Below are positions 28,491-36,970 of a stretch of DNA of 64,000 bases, in pieces. The translations under genes and the position numbers were made by a program. Where the stretch lies: NCBI GenBank assembly GCA_042095835.1, contig JBELML010000021.1:1-64000 (forward strand), given 5' to 3'. The notes under the pieces are model-generated. The model saw only the letters and a list, made by a program, of their open reading frames with translations, searched no databases and was not told the origin of the DNA. The stretch comes from DATFKA01 sp042095835 (GTDB lineage: Bacteria > Bacteroidota > Bacteroidia > Chitinophagales > Saprospiraceae). Every line of letters starts with the position of its first letter. The first letter of the stretch is position 1.

Positions 28491-28790
28491 TTATGTAGCA
28501 CAGGGGTTCTATGTTTCCTATCTGTCCTATGTGGTTCAAAACAACTTAAATGCCCTTATAATCCCTTACATGGTTTTCTTATGTGCTAGGTGTTAGGTGT
28601 TAGGTGCTATGTATTATGTAGTCCAGGGGTTCTATGTTTCCTATCTGCCATATGTGGTTCAAAAAGAGCCTTAAATGCCCTTATAATCCCTTATATGGTT
28701 TTCTTATGTGCTATGTGTTATGTGTTATGTAGTCCAGGGGTTTCTATGTTTCCTATCTGCCCTATGTGGTTCAAAAAAGCCTGGGGTCTA
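28491..28790. repeat. Minisatellite with units of about 111-123 bp
   Basis: A unit beginning TATGTAGYCCAGGGGTTCTA recurs with CAGGGG at 28501, 28624 and 28735. Units are 123 and 111 bp; the length difference lies in an internal run of TAGGTGT/TATGTGT words, so the repeat is nested. Between about 28379 and 28490 is a degenerate start plus a CCCGGCGTAGCGCAGCGGA hairpin-like element. Apparent ORFs here are made by the repeat. Confidence 0.85.
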
Positions 28791-29042
28791 GCCAAAAAAT
28801 CAAGGGGATCATGGGCTAGGTGTGACTGAAATTGCGTCTTGGTAACAGCTAAAAACCAGGGTGAGCGGAAATGTAATGCAGTTCGGTTAAAAATGGACAC
28901 CGTACCGCAGCGTAACCAGCCCTATTTTAGGGTTTATAAAAACGTTAAAGTTTTTCATAAAGCTATTTTTCCTAACTTGGTACAACCATCCAAGGCTGGT
29001 AGGACTCTTTTACAACAAACGATTCAACACCAGATAGCGCCG

Positions 29043-29573
29043 ATGGTAATGGTAAAAAAAATGACGGAAAACGAACTGATCCAGTCCTGTTTGAGGAATG
29101 ACCGTTTGGCCCAACGAAGGCTCTACGAAAAATATAGTAAGGCAATGTTTACTATTGCTTTACGTATGTCTGGAGACCACGATCTGGCAGCTGACATTCT
29201 ACAAGAGGCTTTTATAAAGGTCTTTAAAAGTTTGGCCCGCTTTCGGCAAGAATCTACGCTGGGTGCCTGGATCAAAACCATCGTCGTCAGGACCGCTTTA
29301 AGCAAACTAAAGAAGCAGCCGAAATTTGACGAATTACCAGAAACCGACAATCCCAACACCATCGATTGGGGCGACTATTTAGAAGCAGAATATTTGGAAA
29401 AAGCCATTAAAATGCTTCCACAAGGTTACCGCACCGTTTTTAGTTTGATCGAGATAGAAGGCTACTCGCATAAAGAGGTGGCTGACCTGCTGGGTATCAC
29501 CACTGGTACTTCGAAGTCCCAACTTTTTTATGCAAAAAAGAAACTAAGACAGATTATTTCAAAACTACTATAG
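29043..29573 (+). CDS. ECF-type RNA polymerase sigma factor
   Basis: About 177 aa from ATG 29043 (29049 or 29061 also possible). The frame opens upstream to 28839, but those residues do not look like the family, while TENELIQSCLRNDRLAQRRL is a typical N-terminus. Region 2 has LYEKYSKAMFTIALRM and DILQEAFIKVFKSL; region 4 has LPQGYRTVFSLIEIEGYSHK, a helix-turn-helix (EVADLLGITTGTSKSQL) and the final YAKKKLRQ helix. Followed 3 bp later by a membrane protein resembling an anti-sigma factor, the usual pairing. Targets are unknown. Confidence 0.92.
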   Translation: MVMVKKMTENELIQSCLRNDRLAQRRLYEKYSKAMFTIALRMSGDHDLAADILQEAFIKVFKSLARFRQESTLGAWIKTIVVRTALSKLKKQPKFDELPETDNPNTIDWGDYLEAEYLEKAIKMLPQGYRTVFSLIEIEGYSHKEVADLLGITTGTSKSQLFYAKKKLRQIISKLL

Positions 29574-29575
29574 GT

Positions 29576-30187
29576 ATGAGTTTTATAGAAAAAAATAGAG
29601 AAACGCTCAAGCAAGCCATCCAAGGATTGGAGCCTACTCCTGCTCCTGCCTTTATATGGGATGAGATAGCCACAGCACTCCTTGAAGCAGATCAAGAGGT
29701 CTTGATCCAAGAGGCTATTCCTCGCCTAAATAGGCACGAAGCGCCGGCCTTGGTCTGGGAAAATATTGCTGATTCCTTAGAGCAAAACAAGACTACTAAA
29801 ATCCGAAGAATCAATGGGTATTACTGGTCAGCAGCTGCTAGTGTTGCCCTCATTCTGGCGGCTACCCTTTGGTTTTCATTGGGTACAGAACAAGCTAGCT
29901 ATGTAGCCTCTGTGGAGTCAATGGACAGACATCTATTGGATAATGACTGGGAAAGTGATGAGGCTATTTTTGCTGAGGTCATGGAACTACACGACAATTA
30001 TTTGAAAGTATTTACAGACCAAGAAAGTGTCACTTGGCGAGCAGAGCTGGTAGAACTCAATGATGCCCGTACAGAATTATTAGGTGCCATGGACCTATAC
30101 GGTAAAGACCACGAATTGATCCGCCAATTGAGTAATGTAGAGCGAGATAGAACTGAGGTAATCAAAAAGATGGCTACAAAAATTTAA
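29576..30187 (+). CDS. Single-pass membrane protein, probable anti-sigma factor
   Basis: 203 aa. The N-terminal half (1-75) is helical and contains two similar Ala/Pro-Trp motifs (PAFIWDEIATALLEAD and PALVWENIADSLEQN), a pattern seen in Bacteroidota anti-sigma-like proteins. One transmembrane helix lies at about 83-103 (YYWSAAASVALILAATLWFS). The C-terminal 95 residues are acidic and helical and would lie in the periplasm. It starts 3 bp after the sigma factor, so co-translation and direct binding are likely. No zinc-binding ZAS motif is visible. Assignment rests on position and topology. Confidence 0.65.
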   Translation: MSFIEKNRETLKQAIQGLEPTPAPAFIWDEIATALLEADQEVLIQEAIPRLNRHEAPALVWENIADSLEQNKTTKIRRINGYYWSAAASVALILAATLWFSLGTEQASYVASVESMDRHLLDNDWESDEAIFAEVMELHDNYLKVFTDQESVTWRAELVELNDARTELLGAMDLYGKDHELIRQLSNVERDRTEVIKKMATKI

Positions 30188-30197
30188 ACAACAATCG

Positions 30198-31109
30198 ATG
30201 CAATTACGCCTAATTAATATCGTCTTTCTTCTGCTTATCGCGGTGGTCGCCCAAGCTCAAGACCAAGTGCATAGGATTGCGAAAAACATCAACAAAACCT
30301 ACAACTACAAAGATGGTTATGAGGTCAATATTGATGGTGAGCGAGCGGAGGTATATATCGAGCCGGGGCTAGATAATACCATCCGTATTGATGTAGAAGT
30401 GATCGCCAAACATCCTAGCCAAAACCAGGCTAAACTCGATGTAGAAAAGATGCGCATCATGATCACTCGTCATAAAAACAAAGTCTATGTCCGCAATTAT
30501 TTGGAACAAGGAGAGTCTTTTGACAAACCAGAGTCTCAACTCAAAGTAATCTATAAAATCCTGGTGCCCGAAGATTGTCCGGTCTATATAAAAAACACTT
30601 ATGGTATCGCTGAGATCGCCCAATTGACCAATTCCGTCAAGGTCAACAGCAAGTTTAGCACCGTCAACTTGGAGAATATCAGCGGCAATATTGATCTGAT
30701 GACCCGTTATGGTGATATCATTGGAGAATCTATCAATGGTAATGTTCAGATTGGCGCCCGCCGTACCAATATTACCCTGCGTGATATCCAAGGCAACTAC
30801 GATATTAATGCAGAATATGGTTTGATCCAAATTTTTGCCTCAGCAGGGCTACTTGACCTCAATCTCGAAGCGAACAAATCACAAGTCTTCCTTTTCAATT
30901 CAGATTTGGAGGAATTTCGCTACGATCTTACAGCAGTGAGTAGTTCTCTACAGTTTCCAGATGATCTTAATTTCCAAATGGTCAGTCCTGAAGTCAATGT
31001 CCAAAAGATGGTCTTCACGCCGACTACAGAGTTTTTTCCAAGTATCAGTGTGAAGGTTACTTTCGGTTCTTTACAGGTGAATAAGTCGTCGAAGGTAAAG
31101 CGGCCGTAG
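30198..31109 (+). CDS. Secreted DUF4097-like beta-repeat protein
   Basis: 303 aa with a signal peptide (1-20, VVAQAQ). The body is a ladder of short beta repeats such as VYIKNTYGIAEIAQL, VKVNSKFSTVNLENISGNID, MTRYGDIIGESINGNVQIG and INAEYGLIQIFAS, typical of the DUF4097/DUF4098 putative-adhesin family, probably a right-handed beta-solenoid. It is the third gene of the sigma/anti-sigma operon, 10 bp downstream. DUF4097-type proteins are often encoded beside anti-sigma systems, but their job is not established. Confidence 0.75.
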   Translation: MQLRLINIVFLLLIAVVAQAQDQVHRIAKNINKTYNYKDGYEVNIDGERAEVYIEPGLDNTIRIDVEVIAKHPSQNQAKLDVEKMRIMITRHKNKVYVRNYLEQGESFDKPESQLKVIYKILVPEDCPVYIKNTYGIAEIAQLTNSVKVNSKFSTVNLENISGNIDLMTRYGDIIGESINGNVQIGARRTNITLRDIQGNYDINAEYGLIQIFASAGLLDLNLEANKSQVFLFNSDLEEFRYDLTAVSSSLQFPDDLNFQMVSPEVNVQKMVFTPTTEFFPSISVKVTFGSLQVNKSSKVKRP

Positions 31110-31160
31110 TTTGACCCGTAGACTTTGTGATTGGGCCATCGAGAGACAAGGTATTTACAT

Positions 31161-31712
31161 CTATTCTCCCGCTAACTGGTCCCTCACTTGCATGAGCGCA
31201 AAGCCTAGCAAATTTTCTCCTTTCCAGTTATATGGATTTTCTATACCCTCAGCTTGTGCAGCTAGACCAATTCCCCAGATTTTATCGTGGGGGCTGGCTT
31301 CTACAAGAATCCTATCTTTAGTATTCAACAAAAAGTCTTTTAAATCTGGAGCTTGTGAAAACTTATGCCTATTCCCTTGCACCACGATATCGAATTTGTG
31401 GGTATTCCATATAGTAGCATCAAATCCTCGTACCTGTCTTCCTAATTTTTTTGCCTCTCCTGGTGTAATAGCTTTCAGAATACTTTCCAGCGCCTTTTGA
31501 TCTTGAAAAAGCCTCGCTTTTTGTGCCATCATCCAATGTTCAGCAGTGCGGTATAAATGATCCTCTACCACAAAATCTTGTTCCCACCATTGGCTAAAGC
31601 AGGATTTAGTGGTTAATCCATTGGGATTTTTTCGGTGCCCCCAGAAAAAGACATATTTCAGGTTTTGCTGCTCTTCGTAGCGTTGGACTAACCAGGGTAA
31701 GTTATAAAGCAT
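31161..31712 (-). CDS. NADAR family protein (YbiA/RibX-like N-glycosidase)
   Basis: 183 aa, cytoplasmic. VFFWGH, SCFSQWWEQDFVVEDHLYRT, AEHWMMAQKARLF, RGFDATIWNTHKFDIV, GNRHKFSQ, LVEASPHDKIWGIGL and NWKGENLLGFALMQVRD match the NADAR/YbiA fold, whose known members hydrolyse early riboflavin-pathway intermediates or act on ADP-ribose-linked substrates. Substrate here is unknown. Full length for the family. It points toward the DUF4097 gene and stands alone. Confidence 0.88.
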   Translation of the reverse strand: MLYNLPWLVQRYEEQQNLKYVFFWGHRKNPNGLTTKSCFSQWWEQDFVVEDHLYRTAEHWMMAQKARLFQDQKALESILKAITPGEAKKLGRQVRGFDATIWNTHKFDIVVQGNRHKFSQAPDLKDFLLNTKDRILVEASPHDKIWGIGLAAQAEGIENPYNWKGENLLGFALMQVRDQLAGE

Positions 31713-31898
31713 GTTTTTTTTGGAAGATCAACTGTGGGAGACGACATTTAGTTCCCTTTCAAAAGCGCTTATTGAGGAATCTATGTTAAGTTAAAATTAC
31801 TATTAAAGTCGTATTAATGTAAATACAATAGATGTGAGAACAATACCACGAAAAAAGTAGTTATACAAACAGAAGCGAAAACAACGACTTACACTGTA

Positions 31899-32441
31899 AT
31901 GAAAAAGCTCTTATTCACACTAATCCTAATTGGTAGCACGCTATACACTTATGCTCAAACTTCCTTTAACCAAGGCTCGACTTGGTCATTCGGCAGAAGT
32001 ATTATTCACGAAAATTTACCAGAATCTTATGCTTATCGCCCTATTTCTATCCTGGGTTATTTCCCAATTGAGCAATTCGGAAAATTCCGCATCTACGGAG
32101 AGTATCAATTCACACAAGCCGTTAATCTAAGGAATGCCTTCGATTATGAGTTTGGGATGAACATGGGTATTCAATTCATCCAATCTTTAAGTCGCAATAC
32201 TACTTTTGCGGCCGCGATTGGTTCGGGGCCCCATTTTATCACCGTAGAAACCGACCGCCAGTCAAACGGCTTCATCTTTTCTGATAATTTTGAGATGAGT
32301 TTAAGAAAGTATTTCCCCGCCTTTAAATCGAGCATCCAATTGGCGGCCCGCTACCGACATATTTCTAACGCCGGTCTTAAGAACCCAAATGGTGGAATCG
32401 ATAATCTATTCTTCCTATTTGGAATAGAAAGGAATTTGTAA
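31899..32441 (+). CDS. PagL-like lipid A deacylase / acyloxyacyl hydrolase family outer-membrane protein
   Basis: 180 aa with a signal peptide (1-20, TYAQ) and an eight-strand barrel pattern. Near the C-terminus is YRHISNAGLKNPNGGIDN, which matches the PagL catalytic segment H-x-S-N-A-G. PagL uses a His, a Ser two residues later and a Glu 12 residues after that Ser; at that spacing this protein has Asp, a conservative change. Expected to sit in the outer membrane and trim lipid A acyl chains, but activity depends on that substitution. Confidence 0.7.
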   Translation: MKKLLFTLILIGSTLYTYAQTSFNQGSTWSFGRSIIHENLPESYAYRPISILGYFPIEQFGKFRIYGEYQFTQAVNLRNAFDYEFGMNMGIQFIQSLSRNTTFAAAIGSGPHFITVETDRQSNGFIFSDNFEMSLRKYFPAFKSSIQLAARYRHISNAGLKNPNGGIDNLFFLFGIERNL

Positions 32442-32488
32442 AAAATACCAGCCTTGTCAGAAAGTTGGGCAAGCCTAATAAGCCCCTA

Positions 32489-33979
32489 CTACGCATCCTC
32501 CCAACCCATAGTGCGTTGCACTGCTTTTTGCCATCCGGCATAGAGTTGATCGCGTTCCTCATCAGCCATATTAGAAGTAAAGGCCTGGTCTAATTGCCAT
32601 TTTTCGCTGATGTCCTCCATGGTCCAAAAACCAACAGCCAAACCAGCTAAATAAGCTGCGCCCAGTGCCGTTGTCTCAATAATTTCTGGACGCTCTACGC
32701 GTGTGCCCAACACATCTGATTGGAATTGCATCAACAAATTATTAGCCGAGGCCCCACCATCTACTCTGAGTATTTTTAGCTTTTCATTAGCGTCGCTCTC
32801 CATAGCATGCAAAACATCTTTTGTTTGGTAAGCCAGCGATTCTAGCGTTGCTCGAATCAGGTGGGCTTTCGTAGTACCTCTGGTTAAACCAAAAATTGCA
32901 CCTCTCGCATACATATCCCAATAGGGTGCGCCTAAACCGGCAAAAGCGGGCACTACATAGACCCCGTCTGGATGCTCTACCTTCATAGCAAAGTATTCTG
33001 AGTCAGGAGCTTCGTCAATGATTTTCAGGGCATCGCGTAGCCATTGGATAGCGGCACCGGCAATAAACACAGAACCTTCTAAAGCATAGTGTACTTCGCC
33101 GTTCAAGCCCCAAGCGATGGTGGTGAGTAGACCATTTTTAGATCGAATCAATTCCTTTCCGGTATTCATGAGCATGAAACAGCCCGTTCCGTAGGTATTT
33201 TTGGCCATTCCTGGTTGGTAGCAAGCTTGACCAAAGAGGGCAGCCTGTTGATCACCCGCAATACCTGCGATCGGAATTTCGGCACCTAGTAGTTTGCTAT
33301 CTGTGTGAGCATAAACGGCACTAGAAGGCTTCACTTCCGGTAAAAGGCTAGCCGGAATTTCCATCGTATCCAAGAGGTATTGATCCCATTCTAATTTTTC
33401 GATATTATACAGTAGTGTTCGAGAAGCATTGGTATAATCTGTAATGTGTGTAGCACCGCCACTTAGCTTCCAGACGAGCCAGCTATCAATGGTACCAAAT
33501 AGTAGATCGCCCTGTGCTGCTTTCTCTCTTGCTCCTTCCACATTATCCAGTAGCCACTTGACTTTAGTACCTGAGAAATAAGCATCAACAACCAAACCTG
33601 TATTCTTGCGAATATACTCCTCTTGGCCATCCGCTTTGAGTTGATCGCAGTAAGCCGCCGTTCTGCGGTCTTGCCAAACAATGGCATTATGGATCGGTTG
33701 GCCAGTCGTTTTATCCCAAATAAGGGTAGTCTCTCGCTGGTTGGTGATTCCTATAGATGCAATCTGAGTAGGATCAATGCTCAAGTCATGCAATACCTTT
33801 TGAATGACGGCCAATTGCGTGCTCCATATTTCGTTGGCATTATGCTCTACCCAACCTGGCTTGGGGTAGATTTGGGTAAACTCTTGCTGTGCTTTACCGA
33901 CAATATTTCCGTCGTGGTCAAAGATGATTGCTCTGCTACTGGTGGTGCCTTGATCTATGGCGAGTACGTATTTCTTCAT
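32489..33979 (-). CDS. glpK: Glycerol kinase
   Basis: 496 aa, full length. Starts with the FGGY nucleotide-binding signature AIDQGTTSSRAIIFDHDG; also GWVEHNANEIW, GITNQRETTLIWDK, ALEGSVFIAGAAIQWLRD and RVDGGASANNLLMQFQSD. It phosphorylates glycerol to glycerol-3-phosphate in the cytoplasm. Divergent from glpF, with about 245 bp between the start codons containing a palindrome that could be a shared operator. No glycerol-3-phosphate dehydrogenase gene is seen in this window. Confidence 0.97.
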   Translation of the reverse strand: MKKYVLAIDQGTTSSRAIIFDHDGNIVGKAQQEFTQIYPKPGWVEHNANEIWSTQLAVIQKVLHDLSIDPTQIASIGITNQRETTLIWDKTTGQPIHNAIVWQDRRTAAYCDQLKADGQEEYIRKNTGLVVDAYFSGTKVKWLLDNVEGAREKAAQGDLLFGTIDSWLVWKLSGGATHITDYTNASRTLLYNIEKLEWDQYLLDTMEIPASLLPEVKPSSAVYAHTDSKLLGAEIPIAGIAGDQQAALFGQACYQPGMAKNTYGTGCFMLMNTGKELIRSKNGLLTTIAWGLNGEVHYALEGSVFIAGAAIQWLRDALKIIDEAPDSEYFAMKVEHPDGVYVVPAFAGLGAPYWDMYARGAIFGLTRGTTKAHLIRATLESLAYQTKDVLHAMESDANEKLKILRVDGGASANNLLMQFQSDVLGTRVERPEIIETTALGAAYLAGLAVGFWTMEDISEKWQLDQAFTSNMADEERDQLYAGWQKAVQRTMGWEDA

Positions 33980-34113
33980 ATTTGGTGAATGGTATTATTT
34001 TATAAGTAAAACTGAAGTAGGTTTTGTAGCAAAAAAATTAATCCTGAATGCTACTAATCCCCTATCTCTTTACTTTATCATTTTAAAAACTTCGATGTCA
34101 AAAAGTAAAATAA

Positions 34114-34133
34114 AATTCTAAAATAATAGAATT
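34114..34133. promoter_or_regulatory. Palindrome between glpK and glpF, possible operator
   Basis: AATTCTA-aaataa-TAGAATT, a perfect 7-bp inverted repeat with a 6-bp spacer, lies roughly midway between the divergent start codons. This fits a dimeric regulator site, but it is also AT-rich and could be chance. Confidence 0.3.
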
Positions 34134-34224
34134 AATCCCTACATTTTATCGGCGATTGCTGTATTTAACTTTAAATACACCAGTTGCTAAACTATTTGCG
34201 GATAAAAAACTAAAGTACAAGCTT

Positions 34225-34941
34225 ATGGATACTAATGTTTTATTGGGTGAATTTTTTGGCACCTTGGTACTTGTTTTGCTAGGTAATGGCGTTGTAGCTG
34301 GCGCTAACTTAAATCAATCCAAGTCTAATGGTTCCGGTTGGATGGTGATCACTACTGGATGGGCATTTGCGGTAATGGTTGGTGTTTTTGTAGCGCTAGC
34401 ATTTGGGGCGCCGGCACACATCAATCCAGCAGTAACGCTAGGGGCGGCCATTACTTCTGGTGATTACGCTATTCTACTACCCTATATTACAGTCCAGATG
34501 TTGGGAGGTTTTGCCGGAGCGGTGCTGGTATATGTGCATTATGGGCCACATTGGGCTGTGACGGATTCCCAAGAGGCTAAATTATCCTGCTTTTGTAATA
34601 CACCTGCCATCCCACACACCTCGAGCAACTTGGTCAGTGAGATCATTGGTACTTTTATTTTAGTACTTGGCGTCGGGGCGATTTTTGCCGATGATTTGGC
34701 TGCTGGTTTTGGCCCTTTCCTGGTCGGGGCACTAGTTTGGGGGATTGGTCTTTCCTTAGGGGGAACTACTGGCTATGCCATTAATCCTGCTCGGGACTTT
34801 TCTCCGCGGATAGCACATGCCGTTTTACCCATTCCTGGGAAAGGGGATTCCGGCTTTGGGTACAGTTGGATTCCAGTAGTCGGACCCTTGATTGGGGGCT
34901 TGCTGGCCGGATTATTCATGTTGGCTTTCCCAGTATTTTAA
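34225..34941 (+). CDS. glpF: Glycerol uptake facilitator / aquaglyceroporin
   Basis: 239 aa from ATG 34225; an in-frame ATG at 34156 adds a charged stretch not usual for the family, while MDTNVLLGEFFGTLVLVLLG is the canonical first helix. Six membrane helices with both pore motifs, HINPAVTLGAAI and YAINPARDFSPR. The Asp after NPAR favours glycerol over water. Lets glycerol cross the inner membrane for capture by the divergent glycerol kinase. Confidence 0.95.
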   Translation: MDTNVLLGEFFGTLVLVLLGNGVVAGANLNQSKSNGSGWMVITTGWAFAVMVGVFVALAFGAPAHINPAVTLGAAITSGDYAILLPYITVQMLGGFAGAVLVYVHYGPHWAVTDSQEAKLSCFCNTPAIPHTSSNLVSEIIGTFILVLGVGAIFADDLAAGFGPFLVGALVWGIGLSLGGTTGYAINPARDFSPRIAHAVLPIPGKGDSGFGYSWIPVVGPLIGGLLAGLFMLAFPVF

Positions 34942-35377
34942 CTCCAGTATCTTTTCCTCTAGCGTTTTTAACTCTCCAAGGAGTAGCAATACGATCAGAT
35001 ACTGCGCTACTTGAGGCTTTTTAGCCGTGGCTCACTGACTGGAATGATTGATTCCCAGTATTCGCGCGCGACTGGGCTTGTATTTGGATGTCCACTATTT
35101 GCTATCTATTCTATTGAATGTGTACTTCATTCGAAAAAACTTCTTTTCTGTTATAATTCTTTACTAAAGAGGGATTGGTAAAAAACCTTGCTCCCTTTTA
35201 AACTATCCCAGGACTTCTATCATTCTATAAAAGTTATCAAGACGTAATAGCGTTTATGTAAACCAACTTTCGTAGGAGCCTAAAAAATCTTAATTGATTC
35301 TCCATACAAAATTAACTTACATAAACGCTAAGATTATTATCCTTTTGTAAAACCAACAATAAAACCAGCACTACTCA
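34942..35377. other. Intergenic region with two hairpin systems before bshC
   Basis: 436 bp with no credible gene. Two mutually exclusive stems share the segment 35054-35059: ACTGGAAT with ATTCCCAGT (35038-35059) and CCCAGT with ACTGGG (35054-35076). Further on, a perfect 14-bp inverted repeat TAGCGTTTATGTAA / TTACATAAACGCTA (35248-35261 and 35317-35330) encloses 55 bases just upstream of bshC. Confidence 0.6.
35248..35330. repeat. Perfect 14-bp inverted repeat with 55-base interior
   Basis: Arms TAGCGTTTATGTAA (35248-35261) and TTACATAAACGCTA (35317-35330) are exact reverse complements; pairing does not extend outward or inward. It lies 48 bp upstream of the bshC start. Could be a 5' leader stem, a regulator site pair, or termini of a tiny mobile remnant. 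Confidence 0.6.
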
Positions 35378-36970
35378 ATGGAGATTTTGAAGAAACCATT
35401 TCAAGAAGTACCACAATTTTCCTCAAAAGATACGGCCTATGCAACTGCCCACCCAAATTTGCGGCCATTTTACAAATATGAAGTCTCCCTTGACAGCTTC
35501 TCTCAAGTCATTCAAGATAAGCAACAGCAAGCTATTAGTAGAGTCACCTTGGTCAGTAGTCTAGAGGAGCAATATGCCTCCATCCCAACTTCTGAAAAGG
35601 TAAAAGAGAATATCCAATCGCTCGCTCATGATCATACCTTTACGGTGATCACTGCCCACCAGCCCAGCCTATTTACGGGGCCACTCTATTATATTTTCAA
35701 AATCATTTCGGCTATTCGCTTATCCGAGGACTTGAATGAACAATATCCTGATTATCATTTTGTGCCCGTATTTATTTCTGGCTCGGAAGATCACGACTTT
35801 GAAGAAATCAATCATACTCAGCTATTTGGCAAACGCTTGACTTGGAAGAATGATGAACAAGGCGCTTGTGGTATGATGAAAACCGAAAGCCTACAGGAGG
35901 TCTTAGGTCAGTTGAAAGATATACTAGGTAGCTCCGACAATGCTCAGAAAGCTTTTGCTTTGATCGAAGATGCTTACACTCGATTCGAGACCTATGGTCA
36001 GGCCACACAGTATTTGGTCAATAGTTTATTTCAGGAGTTTGGCTTGGTGGTGGCAAATATGAACACCCCTACTTTGAAACGTTTAATGATTCCTTATTTT
36101 GAAAAAGAAATTTTTGAGGAACTCTCCCATCCCTTAGTTACTAGTACACAACATAGCCTGGAAGAAGCTGGGTTTGGAGGTCAGGTACACGTAAGACCCA
36201 TTAATGTTTTCTATCTCCGAGATCAAATAAGGGCACGCATTGAAAAGGATGGCGCCGTTTTTAAAATCGTAGATACAGATTACGAATTCACCGAAGCAGC
36301 ATTAAGGGCAGAATTACAGGAGCATCCCGAACGGTTCAGTCCTAATGTAGTCATGCGCCCAATTTATCAGGAGTTGATTTTTCCGAACCTAGCGTATATC
36401 GGTGGTGGTGGAGAGTTGGCTTACTGGTTGGAAAGGAAAAGTCAATTCGAAGCTTTAGGCTTAAACTTTCCTATGCTCATCCGTCGTAATTCTGCGCTTT
36501 GGGTAGATAAAGGATCGGTAAAGAAACTGAATAAATTAGACTTGAGTATTCATGATTTATTCCAAGATGAAGAGCCGCTCGTACAATCCTTTGTAGCTGA
36601 AAATACAGAAAATGAGATCAACCTCAACGATGAGAAGTCTAGTCTAGCCTCCATTTTATTGCAGGTCAGCCAAAAAGCAAAGGAAGTGGATCCCAGTCTG
36701 GAGAAAAAGGTACTGGCAGAAAATGCCAAAATCATCAACTCTATTGAAAAGTTAGAAGGTCGCCTCATGCGTGCCGAAAAACAGAAATACGAGACTTCCT
36801 TAAATCAAATCCGAGGATTAAAAGAGAAGTTTTTCCCAGGCAATGGCCTGCAAGAACGCTATGACAATTTCTTACCACTCTATTTAAAATATGGCCAAGA
36901 CTTATTCCATACCTTGAAAGCAGAATTGAACCCTTTAGAGCGAGGTATGGTGATTTTTTTGGAAGAATAG
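35378..36970 (+). CDS. bshC: Bacillithiol biosynthesis cysteine-adding enzyme
   Basis: 530 aa, full length. HPNLRPFYKYEVSLDSF near the start, ITAHQPSLFTGPLYYIFKI (about residues 92-110), PVFISGSEDHDFEEINH, RPIYQELIFPNLAYIGGGGE and PMLIRRNSALWVDKG are BshC signatures. The C-terminal third contains the long coiled coil (about 430-490) used for dimerisation. It adds cysteine to glucosaminyl-malate, the last step of bacillithiol synthesis. bshA and bshB are not in the window. The 3' end runs directly into a minisatellite. Confidence 0.93.
   Translation: MEILKKPFQEVPQFSSKDTAYATAHPNLRPFYKYEVSLDSFSQVIQDKQQQAISRVTLVSSLEEQYASIPTSEKVKENIQSLAHDHTFTVITAHQPSLFTGPLYYIFKIISAIRLSEDLNEQYPDYHFVPVFISGSEDHDFEEINHTQLFGKRLTWKNDEQGACGMMKTESLQEVLGQLKDILGSSDNAQKAFALIEDAYTRFETYGQATQYLVNSLFQEFGLVVANMNTPTLKRLMIPYFEKEIFEELSHPLVTSTQHSLEEAGFGGQVHVRPINVFYLRDQIRARIEKDGAVFKIVDTDYEFTEAALRAELQEHPERFSPNVVMRPIYQELIFPNLAYIGGGGELAYWLERKSQFEALGLNFPMLIRRNSALWVDKGSVKKLNKLDLSIHDLFQDEEPLVQSFVAENTENEINLNDEKSSLASILLQVSQKAKEVDPSLEKKVLAENAKIINSIEKLEGRLMRAEKQKYETSLNQIRGLKEKFFPGNGLQERYDNFLPLYLKYGQDLFHTLKAELNPLERGMVIFLEE

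Noticed and set aside
28590..28900. Cys-rich plus-strand ORF and an antisense ORF
   Set aside because: Both are produced by the 111-123 bp minisatellite and lie outside any conserved protein pattern.
28839..29042. N-terminal extension of the sigma factor
   Set aside because: The extra 68 residues do not resemble any sigma region and overlap repeat-derived sequence; ATG 29043 or nearby gives the normal length.
35248..35330. Insertion sequence or MITE ends
   Set aside because: Only 14-bp arms, 55-base interior, no visible target-site duplication and no second copy in the window; kept only as an inverted repeat.
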